NCBI RefSeq assembly: GCF_000383915.1
Contig: NZ_KB912942.1
Span: forward strand, 1,000,506 to 1,064,505
DNA: 64,000 nucleotides
From: Amycolatopsis benzoatilytica AK 16/65
Lineage (GTDB): Bacteria; Actinomycetota; Actinomycetes; Mycobacteriales; Pseudonocardiaceae
Reading direction: 5' to 3'
Shown: piece after piece, positions 36,356 through 45,267 of the stretch
How the letters are laid out: each line of letters begins with the position of its first letter
Numbering within the stretch: position 1 is the first letter of the stretch
Translations under genes and position numbers: made by a program
Notes under the pieces: model-generated
The model's input: only the letters and a program-made list of their open reading frames with translations
Told to the model about the DNA's origin: nothing
Databases searched by the model: none

Positions 36356-38308
36356 ATGATCCAGAATCTGCTGGTCGCCAATCGCGGCGAGATCGCGCGC
36401 CGGGTGTTCCGCAGCTGCCGGGACGCCGGAATCGGCACGGTAGCGGTGTTTTCCGACGCGGACGCCGACGCGCCGCACGTGCGGGAGTCCGACGTCGCCG
36501 TCCGGCTGCCCGGCAACGCGCCGGGCGAGACGTATCTGCGGGGCGAGCTGATCGTCAAAGCCGCCGCGGACGCCGGCGCGGACGCGGTCCATCCCGGCTA
36601 CGGCTTCCTGTCCGAAAATGCCGGGTTCGCCCGCGCGGTTCTCGACGCCGGGCTGACCTGGGTCGGCCCGCCGCCCGCCGCGATCGAGACCATGGGCTCC
36701 AAAGTGGAGTCGAAGCGGCTGATGGCGGCCGCCGGGGTGCCGGTGCTGTCCGAATTGGACCCGGCCGGGGTGACCGAGGCCGACCTGCCGTTGCTGGTCA
36801 AGGCTTCGGCCGGCGGTGGCGGGCGCGGCATGCGCGTGGTTCGCGAGCTGGGCGAGCTGGCTGAAGCCGTGCAGAGCGCTCGCGCGGAAGCGGGATCGGC
36901 GTTCGGCGATCCGACGGTGTTCTGCGAGCGGTATCTCGAAACCGGGCGGCACATCGAGGTCCAGGTGCTCGCCGACGCGCACGGCACGGTCTGGGCGGTG
37001 GGCGAGCGGGAGTGCTCCATCCAGCGCCGGCACCAGAAGGTGGTCGAAGAAGCGCCATCGCCCTTTGTGGACGATGCGATGCGCGCCGAACTGTTCGACG
37101 CGGCGCGCAAGGCCGCCCAGGCGATCGACTACGTCGGCGCGGGCACCGTCGAGTTCCTCGCCGGGCCGGACGGCCGGTTCTATTTCCTGGAGATGAACAC
37201 GCGGCTGCAGGTCGAGCATCCGGTGACCGAGAACGTCACCGGGCTGGACCTGGTGGCGCTGCAGCTGTCGGTGGTTCAGGGCGCGCGGCTGCCGGCGGAA
37301 CCGCCGGCCGCGAACGGGCATTCGATCGAGGTGCGGCTGTACGCCGAGGATCCGTCGGCGGGCTGGCAGCCGCAGAGCGGGACGCTGCACACCTTCGACG
37401 TGCCCGGAGTGGACCGCGAGTTCACGCACGGGTCCGGGCTCCGGCTCGACTCCGGGGTGGAGTCCGGTTCGGTCATCGGCGTCCACTACGACCCGATGCT
37501 GGCGAAGGTCATCTCCTGGGCCCCGACCCGGGACGAGGCCGCCCGCCGGCTCGCGGCCGCGCTGGCCGGGGCGAAGATCCACGGGGTGGTGACCAACCGC
37601 GACCTGCTGGTGCGGATTCTCCGGCACGAGGCTTTCCTGGCCGGGGAGACCGACACCGCGTTCTTCGACCGGCACGGACTGTCCGCGTTGGCGGCCCCGC
37701 TGGCCACTGTGGACACCGAACGGTGGTCCGCGCTCGCGGCCGCACTGGCCGACGCCGCCGAGAATCGCTCGGCCGCCACCGCACTGGGACGAATTCCGAG
37801 CGGATGGCGGAACGTGCGGTCCGCTGGGCAGCGCAAGGTGTATGTCCGGGGCGAGCACCGCCACGAGGTCGTCTACTCCTTGACTCGCGGTGTACTGCAT
37901 GCCGAGGGCTACGACGACGTCGTGCTGGTCTCCGCTGCCCCTGGCGAGGTGGTCTTGGACGTCTCCGGCGTGCGCCGGAGCTTCGCCATCGTCCGATCCG
38001 GCCCAGTGTCCTATGTGGATTCTTCGGCGGGGGCCGTGACGCTGACGGCGGAACCGCGCTTCGCCGACCCCGATTCGGCGCTCGCCGCGGGCTCGCTGGT
38101 CGCGCCGATGCCCGGCACCGTCGTTCGCCTCGCGGTGACCGCCGGGGACAGCGTGCGGGCGGGAGATCCGTTGCTGTGGCTGGAGGCGATGAAGATGGAA
38201 CACCGGATTTCGGCCCCGGCGGACGGCGTGGTCGCCGAACTGCCGGTCGAGGTCGGGCAACAGGTCGAGGTAGGCGCGGTGCTGGCTGTGGTGGGAGAGA
38301 CCGAATGA
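36356..38308 (+). CDS. Acyl-CoA carboxylase alpha subunit (biotin carboxylase + BCCP)
   Basis: 650 aa. Biotin carboxylase N-terminus (NLLVANRGEIARRVFRSC), ATP-grasp loop KASAGGGGRGMRVV, EMNTRLQVEHPVTE, a linker domain (~450-560), and the biotinyl lipoyl-like domain with EAMKMEH (acceptor K613). Six bases separate it from the beta-subunit gene. It makes carboxybiotin from bicarbonate and ATP for the beta subunit. The closest roles are methylcrotonyl-CoA (leucine) or geranyl-CoA (terpene) carboxylase; AtuA next door favours, but does not prove, the latter. Confidence 0.92.
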   Translation: MIQNLLVANRGEIARRVFRSCRDAGIGTVAVFSDADADAPHVRESDVAVRLPGNAPGETYLRGELIVKAAADAGADAVHPGYGFLSENAGFARAVLDAGLTWVGPPPAAIETMGSKVESKRLMAAAGVPVLSELDPAGVTEADLPLLVKASAGGGGRGMRVVRELGELAEAVQSARAEAGSAFGDPTVFCERYLETGRHIEVQVLADAHGTVWAVGERECSIQRRHQKVVEEAPSPFVDDAMRAELFDAARKAAQAIDYVGAGTVEFLAGPDGRFYFLEMNTRLQVEHPVTENVTGLDLVALQLSVVQGARLPAEPPAANGHSIEVRLYAEDPSAGWQPQSGTLHTFDVPGVDREFTHGSGLRLDSGVESGSVIGVHYDPMLAKVISWAPTRDEAARRLAAALAGAKIHGVVTNRDLLVRILRHEAFLAGETDTAFFDRHGLSALAAPLATVDTERWSALAAALADAAENRSAATALGRIPSGWRNVRSAGQRKVYVRGEHRHEVVYSLTRGVLHAEGYDDVVLVSAAPGEVVLDVSGVRRSFAIVRSGPVSYVDSSAGAVTLTAEPRFADPDSALAAGSLVAPMPGTVVRLAVTAGDSVRAGDPLLWLEAMKMEHRISAPADGVVAELPVEVGQQVEVGAVLAVVGETE

Positions 38309-39471
38309 ACGCGATGAACTTCGTCGAGCCCGAGGAGCGGGTCGCGCTGCGGAAAGCCGCGGCGGAGCTGGCGGGCAAGTACGGGCACGACTACTACGCG
38401 AAGAAAGCCCGGGCGGGCGAGAAGACCGAAGAGCTGTGGCACGAGGCCGGCCAGCTCGGCTACCTGGGCGTGAACCTGCCGGAGGAGTACGGCGGCGGCG
38501 GTGCGGGCATCGCCGATCTCGCGGCGGTGCTGGAAGAGTTCGCGGCCGCCGGTTCGCCGCTGCTGCTGATGGTGGTGTCGCCGGCGATCGTCGGGACGGT
38601 GCTGTCGCGGTTCGGCACACCGGACCAGAAGAAGCAGTGGCTGCCCGGGATGGCGGACGGCAGCAAGAAGATCGTCTTCGCGATCACCGAACCGGACGCC
38701 GGCTCGAACTCGCACCGGATCACCACGACCGCCCGCCGCGACGGCGACGATTGGGTCCTGTCCGGCCGCAAGGTGTACATCTCGGGCGTCGACGAGGCGG
38801 ACGCGGTGCTCGTCGTGGGCCGCACCGAGGACGCGAAGACCGGACGGCTGAAGCCGGCCCTGTACGTGGTGCCGACCGACGCGCCCGGGTTCGAGTACCG
38901 CAAGATCGACATGGACATCGTCGCTCCGGAGAACCAGTTCTCGCTGTTCCTGGACGACGTGCGGCTGCCCGCGGAAGCCCTGGTCGGCGAAGAGGACGCG
39001 GCCATCGCACAGCTGTTCGCCGGCCTGAACCCGGAACGGATCATGGGCGCGGCGTTCTCGCTGGGCACCGCGCGGTACGCCCTCGACAAGGCCGTCGGCT
39101 ACGCCAACACCCGGCAGGTGTGGGGCGCGCCGATCGGCTCGCACCAGGGGCTCGCGCACCCGCTCGCACAGGTGAAGATCGAGCTTGAGCTGGCGAAACT
39201 GATGACGCAGAAGGCTGCGTCGCTGTACGACGCCGGGGACGATTTCGCGTCCGGCGAGTCGGCGAACATGGCGAAGTACGCCGCTGCGGAGGCCGCTATC
39301 CACGCGGTCGACCAGGCGGTGCAGACGCACGGCGGGAACGGGCTGGCGACCGAGTACGGTCTCGGAACGCTCGTGACGGCGGTGCGACTGGGCCGGATCG
39401 CGCCGGTGAGCCGCGAGATGGTGCTGAATTTCGTGGGGCAGCACAGCCTTGGGCTGCCGAAGTCGTACTGA
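38305..39471 (+). CDS. Acyl-CoA dehydrogenase (second of two)
   Basis: 388 aa, ATGA overlap with the alpha-subunit gene. Features: LPEEYGGGGAGIADLAAVLEEFA, the FAD/substrate loop VFAITEPDAGSNSHRITTTAR, SGRKVYISGVDEADAVLVV, and GGNGLATEYGLGTLVTAVRLGRIAPVSREMVLNF. The last segment carries an SREM sequence where the GGTxEI of the first dehydrogenase lies, so the catalytic base is likely placed differently and the two paralogues should have different substrates. It ends the operon before the regulator gene. Confidence 0.9.
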   Translation: MNAMNFVEPEERVALRKAAAELAGKYGHDYYAKKARAGEKTEELWHEAGQLGYLGVNLPEEYGGGGAGIADLAAVLEEFAAAGSPLLLMVVSPAIVGTVLSRFGTPDQKKQWLPGMADGSKKIVFAITEPDAGSNSHRITTTARRDGDDWVLSGRKVYISGVDEADAVLVVGRTEDAKTGRLKPALYVVPTDAPGFEYRKIDMDIVAPENQFSLFLDDVRLPAEALVGEEDAAIAQLFAGLNPERIMGAAFSLGTARYALDKAVGYANTRQVWGAPIGSHQGLAHPLAQVKIELELAKLMTQKAASLYDAGDDFASGESANMAKYAAAEAAIHAVDQAVQTHGGNGLATEYGLGTLVTAVRLGRIAPVSREMVLNFVGQHSLGLPKSY

Positions 39472-39495
39472 GTCCAGTGGGGAACGCTGAGTGTC

Positions 39496-39666
39496 ATGAC
39501 GAGGGCGGAGGTCCGGGCGGAGCGGCCTGGCCAGAATGAGGACGGGCCGTCGGACGGTCGGCGCAAGGCCCGGTCGCGGACCGTGCTGACCGCTGGCTCG
39601 GCCCTGGCGGCGCTTCCCCGAAACCCTGCCGCCGCGCACCCCGCACCCCGGGCGGGAGCTGCCTGA
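39496..39666 (+). other. Possible 56-codon small ORF before tetR
   Basis: ATG at 39496 runs to a TGA (39664-39666) that overlaps the tetR start as TGATG. The product would be Arg/Ala-rich, no family recognised, and codon usage alone does not decide. It could be translated only as a coupling leader. Low confidence. Confidence 0.2.
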
Positions 39667-40271
39667 TGCTGCGCGAACCGCAACAAGAACGAAGCCGCAC
39701 CACCCGGCGGCGGTTGATCGAAGCCGCGATGGACTGCATCGGCGAGCGCGGGTGGCATGGCGTCACCGTCGCCGTGATCGCGGAGCGGGCCGGGGTGTCG
39801 CGCGGGGCCGCTCAGCACCACTTCCCGACCCGGGAGTCACTGGTCGCCGCGGCGGTCGAGTTGCTCGGCGAGGCGCAGCTGGACGAGTTGCGCAGCCGGG
39901 CAGAGGGGTCGCCGGGCGGCGCGTCCCGGATCGAGTGGGTCGTCGAGATGCTGCTGACGCTCTACACCGGCCCGATGTTCCGTGCCGCGTTGCAGCTGTG
40001 GGCCGTCGCGTCGACCGACGACCAGTTGAGGGGCGTGCTCGTCCCGCTGGAAGCGCGGGTCGGCCGCGAGGCACACCGGGTGGCGGTCGAACTGCTCGGC
40101 GTGGACGAGGCCCAGCCGGGGGTCCGTGAGCTGGTCCAGGCGACCCTCGACCTCGGCCGGGGGCTCGGGCTGGCCAACCTCCTCACTGACGACACCCGCC
40201 GCCGCGAGCAGATCGTGCGCGAGTGGGCTCGGACGCTCGAGTCTCGCCTGGCGGGAACCGAACAGGTCTAG
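39666..40271 (+). CDS. TetR/AcrR-family regulator
   Basis: 201 aa. HTH in the first 60 residues (RRRLIEAAMDCIGERGWHGVTVAVIAERAGVSRGAAQHHFPTRESL), then an all-helical ligand domain. Follows the acyl-CoA dehydrogenase on the same strand by 194 bases and most likely senses the acyl-CoA or terpenoid intermediate and represses the upstream operon. The 18-bp palindrome at 31035-31052 is a candidate operator. Start codon overlaps a small upstream frame. Confidence 0.85.
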   Translation: MLREPQQERSRTTRRRLIEAAMDCIGERGWHGVTVAVIAERAGVSRGAAQHHFPTRESLVAAAVELLGEAQLDELRSRAEGSPGGASRIEWVVEMLLTLYTGPMFRAALQLWAVASTDDQLRGVLVPLEARVGREAHRVAVELLGVDEAQPGVRELVQATLDLGRGLGLANLLTDDTRRREQIVREWARTLESRLAGTEQV

Positions 40272-40374
40272 ACACCATCTCATTCCCAAACCGCTACAGT
40301 GTGGTTGTTAACACATTCGGCCCAATGGGCGATGACGTTGAGTAAGTAGCGTTACGAGGAAGAAGGCGATCCTG

Positions 40375-40644
40375 GTGTCCGGTTCAGAAGGCGCGTCGGT
40401 CGAGTTGACGCATCGCGCGATGGCGATGCTCAAGGCAGTCGCCCAGCAGCGTGCGGAAATGTCCACGAGCTGTGAGCCTGACCTGTTCGTCGATGGTTTC
40501 GCCTGCTGCGACCAGATGACCGCGCACGCGCTCGCCCACGGCGGCTACGTCCGCCCGGGGCTCGGCACGACGTCCGCCGGACGCGTTCCGGCCGAGCTCA
40601 CCGAGGCCGGGGTGGCCGCCCTGTCGATCACGGCCGCTGCCTGA
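40375..40644 (+). CDS. Small CCD-motif protein, copy A
   Basis: 89 aa from a GTG. No named family recognised. It shares with the 82-aa protein at 58237 the core EP-x-L-(F/Y)-VDG-x-x-CCD (here EPDLFVDGFACCD) and the C-terminal PAELTEAGVAALS pattern, where the other has PAVLTAAGRAALA. The two are clearly paralogues (visible in the sequence). The adjacent Cys pair and Asp next to a VDG loop suggest metal or thiol chemistry, which is an inference. Stands alone between tetR and the chitinase-like gene. Confidence 0.75.
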   Translation: MSGSEGASVELTHRAMAMLKAVAQQRAEMSTSCEPDLFVDGFACCDQMTAHALAHGGYVRPGLGTTSAGRVPAELTEAGVAALSITAAA

Positions 40645-40744
40645 TCTTCACTCTTCTGGCCGCACCTGTGTCCACGTTGTGTGACGGGTGTGGAAACGGG
40701 GGCCTCCCCCGCGGAGAAGGCCCCCGTGCTGTTGTCCGGCGCGG

Positions 40745-41716
40745 TCAGCCGGTGTACCCGGCGACGACCTTCGTGAACGCGTAGTTCTCCTGGTCGATCC
40801 CGCTGCAGCCGCCGCAGTCCCGGTTGGTCGCCCAGAACGTGAGCCGGCCGAGGTGGTGGCTCGCGGCATAGTCGCGGATCGCGGTGAAGTCCGCGACCGA
40901 GACAGTCTCCCCGGCGCGGTCGGTTTTGCCGTTCATCGAGGACAGCCCGCTGCGGTGGTAGGCCGTCGCGTCGTCCCAGCCGAACGTCGACTTGAGCTGC
41001 GCGGCGAGGCCGTCCACCGCGGACTTCGTCATGGCCGCCATGTCGCCGCCGTCGGAGAAATCGAACGGCATCACCGACCAGACGTCGACGTCCGCGCCCA
41101 GTGCTTTCGCCTGGGTGATCAGCCGCTTGCCCCAGTCGTTCGGGCCCTGCGGCGTGGTGCCCATCGTGATCACCACCCGCAGGCCCGGGTTCTTCTGCTT
41201 GGCGATCTTGACCGCGTTCAGGATCCGGTCCTGCACGGTCGCGTTCTCGAACTCGTCGGTGTTCTCGATGTCCAGGTCGATCGCCTTGAGCTGGTAGGCG
41301 TCGATCACCTTCTGGTACGCGCCGGCCAGCTCCTCTGGCGTCGAACACGCCGGGCCGAGCTTGTTGCCCTGCCAGCCGCCGAACGACGGGATCACGTCGC
41401 CGCCGCCCGCGCGGATCTTCTGGATCATCGCGGCGTCCGTCCCGTCGAGCGGGCGGTTGCCGTCCCAGGCGGGCGTGCAGCCGCCGCCGGAAAGCATGAA
41501 CGCGAGCGTGAACGACTTGACGCCGGTCGCGCTCATCGCGGCGGCCGGATCGGTCTGCCCGCCCCACTGGTACAGATACGGCGAGGCGACGACCGGATCC
41601 TCCGCCGCCGACGCGGTTCCGGCCAAGCCGCTCAGCGCGGCTCCCGCGGCGAGCGCCAGCACGCCGATCCGGCCCGCGAACTTTCGGCGGGAAACACTGC
41701 GGCGCAAGGGATTCAT
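40745..41716 (-). CDS. GH18 chitinase-like secreted protein
   Basis: 323 aa from an ATG at 41716 with GGAGG upstream. Twin-Arg-like N-terminus ([21 protein letters not shown]...TASA) marks export. Catalytic domain of GH18: [23 protein letters not shown] and the active-site [12 protein letters not shown]; the DxE catalytic pair is intact while the first Asp of DxxDxDxE is Lys. Also [14 protein letters not shown]. It should hydrolyse chitin or related GlcNAc polymers outside the cell. A DasR-type site 80 bases upstream supports control by GlcNAc availability. Confidence 0.88.
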   Translation of the reverse strand: MNPLRRSVSRRKFAGRIGVLALAAGAALSGLAGTASAAEDPVVASPYLYQWGGQTDPAAAMSATGVKSFTLAFMLSGGGCTPAWDGNRPLDGTDAAMIQKIRAGGGDVIPSFGGWQGNKLGPACSTPEELAGAYQKVIDAYQLKAIDLDIENTDEFENATVQDRILNAVKIAKQKNPGLRVVITMGTTPQGPNDWGKRLITQAKALGADVDVWSVMPFDFSDGGDMAAMTKSAVDGLAAQLKSTFGWDDATAYHRSGLSSMNGKTDRAGETVSVADFTAIRDYAASHHLGRLTFWATNRDCGGCSGIDQENYAFTKVVAGYTG

Positions 41717-41796
41717 GGATCCTCCAACAGGGGGACGCGCACCCGGCGGCACGCGGTGCGCCCCGCAGGCACTCGGTGGAGTGTGTGCGCAGTCAC

Positions 41797-41812
41797 AATG
41801 GACTAGACCATT
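41797..41812. promoter_or_regulatory. DasR-responsive element (dre)-like site
   Basis: AATGGACTAGACCATT, one mismatch from the dre consensus ANTGGTCTAGACCANT, 80 bases upstream of the chitinase-like ATG. In streptomycetes DasR represses chitin-utilisation genes at such sites until GlcNAc phosphates appear. Confidence 0.7.
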
Positions 41813-41968
41813 GAGAAGTGTCAAGGAATGACGGAGGACAGAAAAACACTCACTGCGGGAGCCGAGGTCACCGGACGATCCGGCGTCCCGGTGAGTGGGA
41901 CTCGGTGCCGCGGGCTGGCTTCTTAAAGCGTGTCTCAGGTGGCGCGCGCCGAACGGTCCGCTGGGCTG

Positions 41969-42021
41969 TCCGTGAAGGGCCCCTTGAGGGAATCCAAATC
42001 CCTGAAGGGGCCCTTCACGGA
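41969..42021. repeat. Palindromic repeat copy 7 (GGGCCCC arm type)
   Basis: TCCGTGAAGGGCCCCTTGAG, loop AATCCAAAT, right arm CCCTGAAGGGGCCCTTCACGGA. Stem nearly perfect (one CCCT-GAAG variant). Confidence 0.85.
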
Positions 42022-42054
42022 CAGGCTGGCACACTGGCCGCCCAGGCATCACTG

Positions 42055-42081
42055 GCCGTTCGCCGGGGGCGGGCGAACGGC
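42055..42081 (-). terminator. Hairpin downstream of deaminase gene
   Basis: Perfect 10-bp arms GCCGTTCGCC (42055-42064) and GGCGAACGGC (42072-42081), loop of seven. No T-tract. It lies ~90 bases past the deaminase stop. Confidence 0.4.
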
Positions 42082-42172
42082 TCGCTCCCCGCCGCGACCT
42101 CTGCGCCGCCGGGCGGTGCGCGCCGAAGGAGATTCTCGCGCGGACGCGGTCAGCGTCCGGCCGAGCGCGTCC

Positions 42173-42631
42173 TCACCGCTCTCCTGCAGAACGGGGGACG
42201 CCGATGTCCTCGAACCACAGCGCCGGCTCCCGCTCGATGAACTCGGTCATCAGCGCGACGCACGCCGGGTCGTCCAGCAAGTCGACGCGGACTCCGTGCT
42301 CGGCCAGCCACTCGTGCCCGCCGGTGAAGGTGCGGGACTCGCCGATCACCACGTGCGGGATGCCGAACTGGCGGACCAGCCCGCTGCAGTACCAGCACGG
42401 CGACAGCGTGGTGACCATGATCGTGTCGCGGTAGTGCGGGCGGCGGCCGGCGGCGCGGAACGCGGCGGTTTCGGCGTGCAGCGACGGGTCCCCGTCCTGG
42501 ACGCGGCGGTTGTGGCCGCGGCCGAGAAGGGTGCCGTCGCGGTCGAACAGGGCAGCGCCGATCGGCACGCCGCCCTCGGCCTTTCCGGCTTCGGCCTCTT
42601 CGCGGGCGATCGCGAGCAGCTCGTCGAACAT
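42173..42631 (-). CDS. Cytosine-deaminase-like nucleoside/nucleobase deaminase
   Basis: 152 aa from an ATG at 42631; a TTG twelve codons earlier is possible. Zinc deaminase fold: HAETAAFRAAG supplies the His and catalytic Glu, SPCWYCSG the two Cys ligands. The pattern and FGIPHVVIGE...FIEREPALWFEDIGV match yeast-type cytosine deaminase relatives. Converts cytosine or an analogue to uracil or its analogue; salvage role in the cytoplasm. Divergent from a WYL regulator. Confidence 0.85.
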   Translation of the reverse strand: MFDELLAIAREEAEAGKAEGGVPIGAALFDRDGTLLGRGHNRRVQDGDPSLHAETAAFRAAGRRPHYRDTIMVTTLSPCWYCSGLVRQFGIPHVVIGESRTFTGGHEWLAEHGVRVDLLDDPACVALMTEFIEREPALWFEDIGVPRSAGER

Positions 42632-42712
42632 GCGGCCACTCTCGCCGGTTTCGGCGGGGAGCGGCAAGTCCTGGCCGATTGAGGACTAAAACTGTCCGCG
42701 AACTCTGGCAGA

Positions 42713-43681
42713 GTGACCGGCATGTACGGAACCTCGGAACGGCTGCTGCGCCTGTTGTCCCTGCTGCAGGCGCGCCGCGACTGGCCGGGTCCGGATCTCG
42801 CGGGCCGGCTGGGCGTGGACGTCCGGACGATCCGCCGCGATGTCGAACGCTTGCGGCAGCTCGGTTATCCGGTGCACGCCACTCCGGGTGCGGCAGGCGG
42901 CTACCGGCTGGGTTCCGGTGCCGCCCTGCCGCCGCTGCTGCTGGAAGACGACGAGGCGGTCGCGGTAGCGGTCGGCCTGCGCACGGCGGCGAACGGCACG
43001 GTGTCCGGCATCGAGGAAACCTCCGTGCGCGCGTTGGCGAAGCTGGAGCAGGTGCTGCCCGCGCGGCTGCGGCACCGGGTGCGGGCGATGGATTCGGCGC
43101 TGGTCCGGATGCCCGGACGCGGCCCGGTGGTCGACGCCGAAGTGCTGACCGTGGTCGCCGCCGCCTGCCGGGACCACGAGCGCCTGCGGTTCACCTACGG
43201 CACGCACGCCGGCGAGGTCGCCGAACGAGACGTCGAGCCGCTGCGGCTCGTGCACACCGGCTGGCGCTGGTATCTGGTGGCCTGGGACCTCGGCCGCGCC
43301 GACTGGCGCACCTTCCGGCTGGACCGGATCGACGGCCCGCCGCTGCCGGGTTTCCGTTTCACGCCAAGGGAACCGCCGGCCGAAGACCTGGCGGCCTACG
43401 TGTCCAGCCGGATCGCTACCGCGCCGTACCCGCATATCGTGACGCTGCGGGTGTTCGTCTCGGCCGAGGTGCTGGCCGCGCGGGTTTCGCCCACCTCGGC
43501 GGTGGTGGAGCCGATCGACGCGCACTCCTGCCGGGTGCGGACCGGGGCGAAGCAGTTCGACTATCTGCCGTTCTACTTGGCGCACTGGGACTTCGACTTC
43601 GAGGTGGAGGACGCGCCGCCGGAGCTGGCGGAGAAGCTGGGGCGGATCGCGGACCGGTTCGCGCGGGCGGCCGGGCGCTGA
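42713..43681 (+). CDS. WYL-domain transcriptional regulator
   Basis: 322 aa from a GTG (ATG three codons later also possible). N-terminal winged HTH of DeoR type (SERLLRLLSLLQARRDWPGPDLAGRLGVDVRTIRRDVERLRQLGY), middle WYL domain (RDVEPLRLVHTGWRWYLVAWDL; Trp-Tyr-Leu) and a WCX domain. WYL proteins sense nucleic-acid-like or phage-stress ligands in some systems, but many are ordinary repressors. Divergent from the deaminase with ~80 bases between the starts. Confidence 0.88.
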   Translation: MTGMYGTSERLLRLLSLLQARRDWPGPDLAGRLGVDVRTIRRDVERLRQLGYPVHATPGAAGGYRLGSGAALPPLLLEDDEAVAVAVGLRTAANGTVSGIEETSVRALAKLEQVLPARLRHRVRAMDSALVRMPGRGPVVDAEVLTVVAAACRDHERLRFTYGTHAGEVAERDVEPLRLVHTGWRWYLVAWDLGRADWRTFRLDRIDGPPLPGFRFTPREPPAEDLAAYVSSRIATAPYPHIVTLRVFVSAEVLAARVSPTSAVVEPIDAHSCRVRTGAKQFDYLPFYLAHWDFDFEVEDAPPELAEKLGRIADRFARAAGR

Positions 43682-43685
43682 CCCG

Positions 43686-44264
43686 CTACGCCGAGAGGCC
43701 GTCCGAGGCGACCGCCAGCAGCTCCGCCGCCGCGACGGAAAGCGCCTCCGGAAAGCCCTTCGGGTCCGGATGCGGCGCGGCCATCCACCGTTCGGTCGCC
43801 AGTCGCAGCACGGACAACCCGAGGTCGGTTGCCATCCGGGCGGTGTCGGGGTCGACGCCGCGGCGCAGCAGCGCTTCGGTGAGCGACTGGGAGATCGAAA
43901 CCAGCTTGATCAGTTCGCGTTCGTGCAGCGGGGGATTGGCCGCGATGACCGCGGCGCGGCGGACCAGGAACTCACGCGGCCGAAACACCCGCGGCGCGGT
44001 CGCGAAAGCGGCGAGCAGGGTCGGCAACGCGCCCGCGTCCGGCGCAGCGGCTTCGATGCCGGAGACGAACTCCGCCTCCAGTTCCTGGCTGCCGCCGAAC
44101 AGCACCTCGCGTTTGTCCGAGAACCACCGGTAGAACGAGCGCTCGGTGAGGTTCGCGCGCTGCGCGATCTGCGCCACCGTCGTCCGGTCGTAGCCCTGCT
44201 CCTCGAACAGTTCCAAGGCGGCCTGCTCGAGCCGGCCCCGGGTGTTGCCCTCCCACCGTGCCAT
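43686..44264 (-). CDS. TetR-family regulator of the oxidoreductase gene
   Basis: 192 aa from an ATG at 44264 (the frame is open far upstream across the neighbouring gene and was rejected). HTH: RLEQAALELFEEQGYDRTTVAQIAQRANLTERSFYRWFSDKREVL. C-terminal helices unassigned. It lies head-to-head with the NADP oxidoreductase gene; the 88-base gap carries two perfect palindromes, which are very probably its operators. Four bases separate its stop from that of the WYL gene. Confidence 0.88.
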   Translation of the reverse strand: MARWEGNTRGRLEQAALELFEEQGYDRTTVAQIAQRANLTERSFYRWFSDKREVLFGGSQELEAEFVSGIEAAAPDAGALPTLLAAFATAPRVFRPREFLVRRAAVIAANPPLHERELIKLVSISQSLTEALLRRGVDPDTARMATDLGLSVLRLATERWMAAPHPDPKGFPEALSVAAAELLAVASDGLSA

Positions 44265-44279
44265 GGCTCCGAGTATAGC

Positions 44280-44338
44280 GACAGCAGATGCTGTCATCAC
44301 TCTGGTAGCGTCAGTGACGACAGCTTCTGTCGTCACTG
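44280..44338. promoter_or_regulatory. Two palindromic operators between tetR and oxidoreductase
   Basis: Site 1 (44280-44295): GACAGCA-GA-TGCTGTC, perfect 7-bp arms. Site 2 (44312-44338): 12-bp perfect arms CAGTGACGACAG and CTGTCGTCACTG around CTT. Both centre on ACAGC-N-GCTGT-like cores. Site 2 ends 14 bases before the oxidoreductase ATG, overlapping its leader. Confidence 0.8.
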
Positions 44339-44352
44339 AAAGAGGAGAGCGG

Positions 44353-45267
44353 ATGCGCACCCTTCGATTTTCCGAACACGGTCCCGCGGCCGACGTCCTG
44401 CGGATCGACGACGCGCCGGCACCGGCCCCCGGCTCCGGCCAGATCCGCATCGCGGTCCGGTCCTGCGGGCTGAACCCGGCGGACTGGGCGTTGTGCGAGG
44501 GTTTGTTCCCCGGCGACCTGCCGCGCGGAATCGGGCTGGAGGTGGCCGGCACGGTCGACGCGGTCGGCGAAGGCGTCACCGGCACCAGCGTCGGGGAGCT
44601 GGTTTTCGGCCCCGCGCCGTTCACCGGCTCGTCCGCCGGCGCGTCCGAGCAGGCGGTGCTGGACCAGTGGTTCCCGGTGCCGGACGGGCTTTCTCCGGAC
44701 CACGCCGCCGCGTTGCCGATGGCGGTCGGGACTGCGTACTCGGCGACGGACGCGCTGGGCGAGATCCACGGGAAGACGGTGCTCGTCCACGGCGCGGGCA
44801 CGACTACCGGATTCGCCGCCGCGCAGATCGCGATCATGCGAGGCGCGCGGGTGATCGTCACCGCGGGCGAGACACACGCGGACGCACTGCGCGAGGCGGG
44901 CGCGAAGGTCACCAGCTACCGCGCCGGAATCGCGGACCGGGTAAGGGAACTGGCCGGTGGTCCGGTCGATCTCGTGCTGGACACCGCCCCGTTCAGCGAG
45001 GCTTTGCCCGAACTCGTGCGCGCGGTCGACGAACCCGCGCACGTCGTGACCCTCGGCCTCAGTTCGCCCGAACCCGGGGTGCGCACCCTCGTCGGCGAGG
45101 GCGTGCGGCCTAGTTACCGCATGCTCGGCGAGTTCGCGGAACTCGCCGCCGCCGGACGGTTTTCCGTCCCGGTGTCCCGGGTGTTCCCGATGGAAGCGTG
45201 GCGGGCCGCGCTGGAGCTGAGCCAGTCGCGGCAGGCACGCGGCAAGCTGGTGCTGCGGATCAGCTGA
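44353..45267 (+). CDS. NADP-dependent quinone-oxidoreductase-like MDR protein
   Basis: 304 aa from an ATG with AGGAGAG upstream. Medium-chain reductase without zinc ligands: LRFSEHGPAADVLRIDDAPAPAPG, GLEVAGTVDAVGEGV, nucleotide fold VLVHGAGTTTGFAAAQIAIMRGARVIVTAGE and C-terminal LELSQSRQARGKLVLRI. Quinone or enone reduction likely. The AGTTTG variant of the AxGxxG dinucleotide motif is typical of NADPH-using forms. Ends 8 bases inside the convergent TetR gene. Confidence 0.88.
   Translation: MRTLRFSEHGPAADVLRIDDAPAPAPGSGQIRIAVRSCGLNPADWALCEGLFPGDLPRGIGLEVAGTVDAVGEGVTGTSVGELVFGPAPFTGSSAGASEQAVLDQWFPVPDGLSPDHAAALPMAVGTAYSATDALGEIHGKTVLVHGAGTTTGFAAAQIAIMRGARVIVTAGETHADALREAGAKVTSYRAGIADRVRELAGGPVDLVLDTAPFSEALPELVRAVDEPAHVVTLGLSSPEPGVRTLVGEGVRPSYRMLGEFAELAAAGRFSVPVSRVFPMEAWRAALELSQSRQARGKLVLRIS

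Larger units (their letters stand above)
41717..42172. other. Intergenic region: dre site, palindromic repeat 7, hairpin
   Basis: 456 bases between the chitinase-like gene start and the deaminase gene end. Holds the dre-like site (41797-41812), a copy of the ~50-bp repeat (41969-42021) and a hairpin GCCGTTCGCC/GGCGAACGGC at 42055-42081 that may end the deaminase transcript. No gene seen. Confidence 0.6.
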
